NCBI RefSeq assembly: GCF_900142295.1
Contig: NZ_FSRL01000001.1
Coordinates: 2,790,001-2,854,000, forward strand
DNA: 64,000 bases
Origin: Vannielia litorea
Lineage (GTDB): Bacteria > Pseudomonadota > Alphaproteobacteria > Rhodobacterales > Rhodobacteraceae
Reading direction: 5' to 3'
The position numbers were made by a program, and so were the translations under genes. Below are positions 59,792 through 64,000 of this stretch, one piece after another (within the stretch, counting starts at the first letter, position 1; each line of letters opens with the position of its first letter). The notes beneath the pieces were generated by a model that searched no databases, was not told the origin of the DNA, and saw nothing but the letters and a program-made list of their open reading frames with translations.

Positions 59792-61822
59792 TCACTTCAG
59801 CGGCCAGGGCAGGTCGACGGCGTCCTGCAACAGGCCCGGCGGGAAATCCCGGTTCAGCGCGCCGGCCATGAAGCAGATGAACCCGATGCCGCAGGCGGTG
59901 AGGATCAGGGTCTTGAGCCAGCCCGCCCCGGCCCGGATCCGCAGGAAGCCGACCATGAAGCCCACCAGAGCGAGGATGAAGCCGACCACCCAGGTGGCGG
60001 CGATCAGCCCGGCGAACCACGCGAGGGTCGACCACAGCCCGTAGGGCGCATCGGCATCCTCGCCCGCGATCTCCTTGTCGGCGAAGATCACGTCGGTCTC
60101 CGGGCGCATCATCATCTGCACCAGCATGACGAGGCAGCAGAACAGGGCGATCCCGCCCACCACCAGCGGCACGATCTTGTCGGTCATGGCGTAGTTGGGG
60201 ATCATCCCTGCGTTCACCAGCGACACCACCAGGTAGGCCATGATGGCGAAGAGAAACACCAGCGGTGCGCGCTTGGAGCCCGACTTCACGTCGCCTTCGG
60301 CCATGATGGTCTTTGCCTGCCGGATGCCCAGCACCACCGACACCACGGTGATGATGATCAGGATGATCACGATGGGCGAGAACAGGTATTCGATGCCCTC
60401 GCCAAAGCTCTTGCGGAAGCGGAAGGAGGCGATCTGGAACGCCTGGTTGCAGAACTTCTCCACCGGCTCCGACAGCACGAAGCCGATCAGGAAGGCCGGA
60501 CGGGACCAGTCGAACCGGCGCAGGAAGATGCCGATCAGGCCGATCACGAAGAGCGCCAGCAGATCCTCGAAGTTCTCGCCGGACTGGAACGCCGCGAAGC
60601 TGATCAGCATGAAGAGGAACGGCGCGAGGTAGGTGAACCGGATCGTCGTCAGCTTGGCGATGCCGCCGGATGCGGCGATGCAGAGCACCGTGCCCACGAC
60701 ATTGGCCAGCGCCAGAAGCCAGACGATGGAATAGGTGATATCCAGGTTGTCGCGCAGCATTGCCGGGCCGACCTCGATATCGCCCGACCCCAGTAGCGCG
60801 ATGGCGCCGATGAAGATCGCCATGCTGCCCGAGCCGGGGATGCCGAAGAGCAGCGTGGGCACCAGCCCGCCGCCCTCCTTCGCGTTGTTCGAGCTTTCCG
60901 GCCCGATCACGCCGCGGATCTCGCCCTTGCCGAAGTTCGACTTGTCCTTGGTGGTCTGCACCGCGTGGCCGTAGGCGATCCAGTCCACGACCGAGCCGCC
61001 GAGGCCGGGGATGATGCCGACCAGCACGCCGATCAGCGAGCAGCGGACCGAGAGCCACTTGTTGGCCACCCAGTCGCGCACGCCCTGGGTCCAGCCCGCG
61101 CCCAGCCTGGCCTCGCCGGCAATGGCGCGATCCTGGCGCAGCAGGCTGACGATCTCGGGCACGGCGAAGATGCCGAGGCCCACGATCACCAGCTTCAGCC
61201 CGTCGGTGAGATAGGGAATGTCATAGCTCGCCATCCGCAGCGAGCCGCCCGCATCGGCGATACCGATGGTGCCCAGCATCATGCCGAGCCCGGCCGCGGC
61301 GAGGCCCTTCAGCGCCACGCGCCCCGCCAGCACGGCCACCATGGAGAGGCCGAGGATGGTGATCATCAGCATTTCCGGCAGGCCGAAGGCCAGCACGATC
61401 GGCCGGGCGATGAGGATGAAGACGGTCAGGAAGAGAGCGCCCACCAGCCCGCCGAAGAGCGAGGAGGTGAAGGCCGCCGACAGCGCCCGCGCGGCCTGGC
61501 CCTGCTTGGCGAGCGGGAAGCCGTCGAGCACCGTGGCCTGGCTCGCCGAGGAGCCGGGGATCCCCATGAGCACCGAGGCGAAGGTGTCGGAGGTGGGCAC
61601 CACGGCCACCATGCCGATCATCAGCGCAAGGCCCAGGACCGGGTCCATGCCGAACATGAAGGGCAGCAGGAGCGAGAGGCCCGCGATGCCGCCGAGGCCG
61701 GGGAAGACGCCCACGGCGAGGCCCATCAGAACGCCGAGTACGAGGTAGCCCAGAACAACAGGTTGCAGGATGAGGGCCCAGGCCTCGCCAAGCGCAGGCA
61801 GGGCGGTCGCGAGAATGTCCAT
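59792..61822 (-). CDS. TctA-TctB fusion membrane subunit of a TTT transporter
   Basis: 676 residues, longer than TctA (about 500). Residues 1-500 are TctA with GVFPGLGGIAGLSLLLPF near 40, IPGSSASQATVLDGFPLAKQG near 90 and GIIPGLGGSVVDWIAYG near 275. Residues 510-676 add four membrane segments like TctB (KIVPLVVGGIALFC, LVGFMVGFLRI), so the two membrane subunits are joined. The only other TTT system here (2553-4520) keeps them separate. 88 nt after tctC. Confidence 0.88.
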   Translation of the reverse strand: MDILATALPALGEAWALILQPVVLGYLVLGVLMGLAVGVFPGLGGIAGLSLLLPFMFGMDPVLGLALMIGMVAVVPTSDTFASVLMGIPGSSASQATVLDGFPLAKQGQAARALSAAFTSSLFGGLVGALFLTVFILIARPIVLAFGLPEMLMITILGLSMVAVLAGRVALKGLAAAGLGMMLGTIGIADAGGSLRMASYDIPYLTDGLKLVIVGLGIFAVPEIVSLLRQDRAIAGEARLGAGWTQGVRDWVANKWLSVRCSLIGVLVGIIPGLGGSVVDWIAYGHAVQTTKDKSNFGKGEIRGVIGPESSNNAKEGGGLVPTLLFGIPGSGSMAIFIGAIALLGSGDIEVGPAMLRDNLDITYSIVWLLALANVVGTVLCIAASGGIAKLTTIRFTYLAPFLFMLISFAAFQSGENFEDLLALFVIGLIGIFLRRFDWSRPAFLIGFVLSEPVEKFCNQAFQIASFRFRKSFGEGIEYLFSPIVIILIIITVVSVVLGIRQAKTIMAEGDVKSGSKRAPLVFLFAIMAYLVVSLVNAGMIPNYAMTDKIVPLVVGGIALFCCLVMLVQMMMRPETDVIFADKEIAGEDADAPYGLWSTLAWFAGLIAATWVVGFILALVGFMVGFLRIRAGAGWLKTLILTACGIGFICFMAGALNRDFPPGLLQDAVDLPWPLK

Positions 61823-61910
61823 CGCACCGACTTTCGATCAGGAGTGGCAGTTGGGGAGTGGGGGCGGCCCCGGCCGAGGGTCGGCGGGGCCACAAAGTGT
61901 CGCCGGAGGC

Positions 61911-62996
61911 TTACTCGAGCGTGACGCCGTAGGCCGACTTCAGCCAGTCCACCACATGGGCGCGGGCCTCTTCGCTGACGGTCGTGGCCTGCTCGGCGGC
62001 GTTGGCCGCACCGGCGCCCACGAACATCGGGTAGTCACCCACCTCGTTCTTGGCGAGCTCCTTGAAGCCGGGGTCGGTCCGCACCGCCTCGAAGGCGGCG
62101 ACATAGGCATCGACCATATCCTGCGGTGTGCCGGCGGGCAGGAAGGCGATCTTCTGGCTCGGGTAGCCGGAGATGAAGAAGGCCTTCCAGGCGTCCCAGG
62201 CAGTGCCCTCGGTCTCGCAGCCCTCGGTGGCTTCGCAGACTTCCTTGAAGCTCGGCATGTCGGGGAAGGTCGGGTCGCGGACGATCACGCCGTTCTCGTC
62301 GAGCGCGCCCCAGGTCATCATCGGCACGGCGGTGCCGGCGGCCACCAGGTCGGCCGCGCCGCCGAGGTAGCCCGAGGAGGTCTGGTAGTCGATCGTGGCT
62401 TCGCCGCGCTCGAACATCAGGCGGCCGTCACCGCGCCCCTTGATCCCGAAGACCGGCTCCACCTTCATGCCCAGCATCTGCCAGGCGAGCAGCGGCACGA
62501 GATCGAGGCCGGTGGCCCCCTGCGAGCCGAAGATGAAGTCGATGTCCTTGAGGTTGTTGGCCGAGCCGTCGAACTTGGCGCCATCCTCGGCGTTGATGTA
62601 GGCCACGCCGCCGGTGCCGGTGGCCATGACGGGGATCCAGTCCTTGTACTCGTAGCGCACGCGCGGGTCGTTCAGCAGGTAGGGAAACTGGGTCGAACCG
62701 GAGGTGCCGAACAGCAGCGTGCCATCCTCGTGCTCCTGCTCCTGGAACCAGTTGGCGCCCTTGGTCGAGCCGGCGCCGGGCATGAACTTGACCACCACGG
62801 TCGGATTGCCGGGCAGCTGTTCGGAGAGCAGCGGCGCGAAGAAGTTGGCCCATTTGGCGGAGCCGCCGGTTTCGGAGAACGGAATAACCCATTCGATCGT
62901 CTTGCCGGAAAAATCGACTTCGGCCAGCGCGGGGGCGGTCATCCCGGCAACGGCGAGCGTGGCAGCAGCCAGTCTGGATGCGAGCTTCATGGTCAT
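61911..62996 (-). CDS. tctC: TTT substrate-binding protein TctC
   Basis: 361 residues with a Sec signal (LAAATLAVAGMTAPALA) and the Bug fold opening VDFSGKTIEWVIPFSETGGSAKWANFFAPLL (split), a variant of the usual VPFPAGGPTD. MPGAGSTKGANWF near 70 and FIFGSQGATGLDLVP near 150 are family blocks. It is longer than most TctC proteins (about 320). Divergent from tctD; the TctD/TctE pair probably induces it when a tricarboxylate is present. Confidence 0.9.
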   Translation of the reverse strand: MTMKLASRLAAATLAVAGMTAPALAEVDFSGKTIEWVIPFSETGGSAKWANFFAPLLSEQLPGNPTVVVKFMPGAGSTKGANWFQEQEHEDGTLLFGTSGSTQFPYLLNDPRVRYEYKDWIPVMATGTGGVAYINAEDGAKFDGSANNLKDIDFIFGSQGATGLDLVPLLAWQMLGMKVEPVFGIKGRGDGRLMFERGEATIDYQTSSGYLGGAADLVAAGTAVPMMTWGALDENGVIVRDPTFPDMPSFKEVCEATEGCETEGTAWDAWKAFFISGYPSQKIAFLPAGTPQDMVDAYVAAFEAVRTDPGFKELAKNEVGDYPMFVGAGAANAAEQATTVSEEARAHVVDWLKSAYGVTLE

Positions 62997-63109
62997 AGGT
63001 GTCCTCCCAAGGACGTTCGTCGTGCCCGGTGCAGCGCACCGAACCCTTCAGTTTTGCATTTCAGGGAACGAATCCCTCCTCCAATGCGACTGAACCTGCC
63101 GGACCAACC

Positions 63110-63126
63110 TTGCGCCAAACTTGCGC
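63110..63126 (+). promoter_or_regulatory. TTGCGC direct repeat, OmpR-type binding site candidate
   Basis: TTGCGC occurs at 63110-63115 and 63121-63126, an 11-nt period, the arrangement OmpR/PhoB-type response regulators bind as tandem dimers. It stands 21 bp before the tctD start in the tctC/tctD divergent region. A separate AGGGA-N5-TCCCT palindrome lies at 63063-63077. Binding by TctD is inferred. Confidence 0.5.
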
Positions 63127-63146
63127 AACATGACAAAACTTTGATC

Positions 63147-63818
63147 ATGAGGATCGCCATCATCGAGGATAACACGGAGCTGGCACATGGAATTGCCTCG
63201 CGTCTGCGCGACCGGGGCCATTCGGTGGACGTGCTGCACGACGGCGAGGAGGGCGATGCCTTTCTGGCCCGGGATGGCGCCGACCTCGTGGTGCTCGACA
63301 TCAACCTGCCCCTGATGAACGGGCTCGCCGTGCTGCGCGCCCTGCGCCGGCGCGGCGACGGGGTGCCGGTGATCCTGCTCACCGCGCGCGGCGAGACGGA
63401 GGAGCGCGTGGCGGGTCTCGATGCGGGTGCCGACGACTATCTGACCAAGCCCTTCGAAATGGACGAACTGGAGGCGCGGCTGCGCGCGCTGGCGCGGCGC
63501 AAGAACCTCGTCTTTGCCGCCATCGACCGGATCGGGCAGCTCGTCTTCGACCGGACCAGCCGCCAGCTGCTGGACGGCGACGAGCCGCTCGACGTGCCGC
63601 GCCGCGAGATCGCCACGCTGGAGTGCCTGCTCGAGCGGCGCGGGCGGATCGTGGCGAAGGCGCAACTCACCGCCCATGTCTACGGGACCGGGGCAGAGGT
63701 GGACGACAGCGCGATCGAGCCCCATGTCTCCCGGTTACGGCGCCGGCTGGAGGGCTACGGCATCAGGATCAAGACAGCACGCGGCCTGGGCTACATGCTG
63801 GAAGCCGAGACCCCATGA
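63147..63818 (+). CDS. tctD: TctD-type response regulator (OmpR family)
   Basis: 223 residues from the ATG at 63147. Receiver domain (1-120) with acidic Glu7-Asp8, phosphoacceptor Asp51 in VVLDINLP, Thr in LLTARG and Lys101 in YLTKPFE; winged-helix DNA-binding domain (125-220) ending IKTARGLGYML. Overlaps the kinase gene start as ATGA. Divergent tctC and the known TctD/TctE control of tricarboxylate carriers give the specific name. Confidence 0.9.
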   Translation: MRIAIIEDNTELAHGIASRLRDRGHSVDVLHDGEEGDAFLARDGADLVVLDINLPLMNGLAVLRALRRRGDGVPVILLTARGETEERVAGLDAGADDYLTKPFEMDELEARLRALARRKNLVFAAIDRIGQLVFDRTSRQLLDGDEPLDVPRREIATLECLLERRGRIVAKAQLTAHVYGTGAEVDDSAIEPHVSRLRRRLEGYGIRIKTARGLGYMLEAETP

Positions 63819-64000
63819 GCGCCGGGTCATGGTCGCTGCGGGCGCGACTGCTTCTGCTGATCCTCTGCCCGCTCCTGGTGGTCGGCTCGGCGCTGGGGTT
63901 CTGGCGGTTCCAGTCGGCGCAGAGCACGGCCCAGGAGCTGTTCGACCGGGGCCTTCTGGCCACCGCGCTGGCCATTGCACGGGACGTGACGATCTCGGAG
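63815..64000 (+). CDS. tctE: Sensor histidine kinase (TctE-like), N-terminal part
   Basis: Sixty-two codons are inside the window. After a short basic start a membrane helix (LLLLILCPLLVVGSALGFW, residues 12-30) leads into a periplasmic stretch with AQSTAQELFDRGLLATALAIARDV, the typical TctE sensor-domain opening. The kinase core is beyond the right edge, so the call rests on this signature and on coupling to tctD. Confidence 0.8.
   Translation, partial: MSAGSWSLRARLLLLILCPLLVVGSALGFWRFQSAQSTAQELFDRGLLATALAIARDVTISE

Overview
The window is high-GC DNA with short intergenic gaps, many ATGA/GTGA stop-start overlaps, and TTT (TctABC), TRAP and ABC solute uptake systems. The families present (FCD-type GntR regulators, catabolic reductive dehalogenase, TenA/ThiXYZ salvage) point to an alphaproteobacterium, most likely a marine Rhodobacterales; this is inference from gene content and no phylogenetic marker is present. 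No rRNA, tRNA, replication, phage or IS gene was seen. Almost everything is catabolism plus its own transporter and regulator, which fits an accessory region of a chromosome, chromid or megaplasmid.

Layout. 1-310: the first codons of a zinc-type alcohol dehydrogenase-like gene and a decayed divergent LysR gene. 388-5846: a sulfatase operon (tctC-tctB-tctA-FCD regulator-sulfatase, minus strand) with a divergent sulfatase relic. 5850-13258: a minus-strand operon of a NitT/TauT-type ABC importer, an SDR-type epimerase, a split transketolase and an SDR, facing a TetR gene across a palindrome-rich promoter. 13316-13685: SDR pseudogene. 13687-21186: thiD-O-S-G-E-F with tenA and thiYZX under a TPP riboswitch.

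21330-36233 is the most remarkable part. An FCD regulator faces a plus-strand operon of two tandem double-OsmC-domain proteins, a PobA-like hydroxybenzoate monooxygenase, a TRAP transporter, an aldehyde dehydrogenase, an NrtS-like membrane protein and a TPP-dependent 2-oxoacid decarboxylase-like enzyme. Convergent to it lies a 1070-residue self-sufficient, cobalamin-type reductive dehalogenase (RdhA domain fused to an FMN/2Fe-2S reductase), divergent from a MarR regulator over a palindrome. Together they suggest oxygen-tolerant catabolism of a halogenated 4-hydroxyaryl compound: decarboxylation and oxidation of the side chain, reductive dehalogenation, then ring hydroxylation. Ring-cleavage and B12-synthesis genes are not in the window.

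36238-37957: LysR and nitroreductase, divergent. 38229-49322: a sugar-acid-like module made of a Dpp-type ABC importer with a D-2-hydroxyacid dehydrogenase, and an alpha/beta hydrolase-IlvD/Edd dehydratase-HpcH aldolase operon with its LysR gene; both operons carry the same triple AATGC repeat upstream. 49454-53323: an SDR, then an Lrp regulator divergent from an MdeB-like 2-oxoacid dehydrogenase E1. 53397-64000: a tricarboxylate module: tcuB/tcuA with an FCD regulator, an AbrB-family membrane protein, a universal stress protein, a PrpF-family isomerase, a TctA-TctB fusion, TctC, and the TctD/TctE two-component system, the kinase being cut by the window end.
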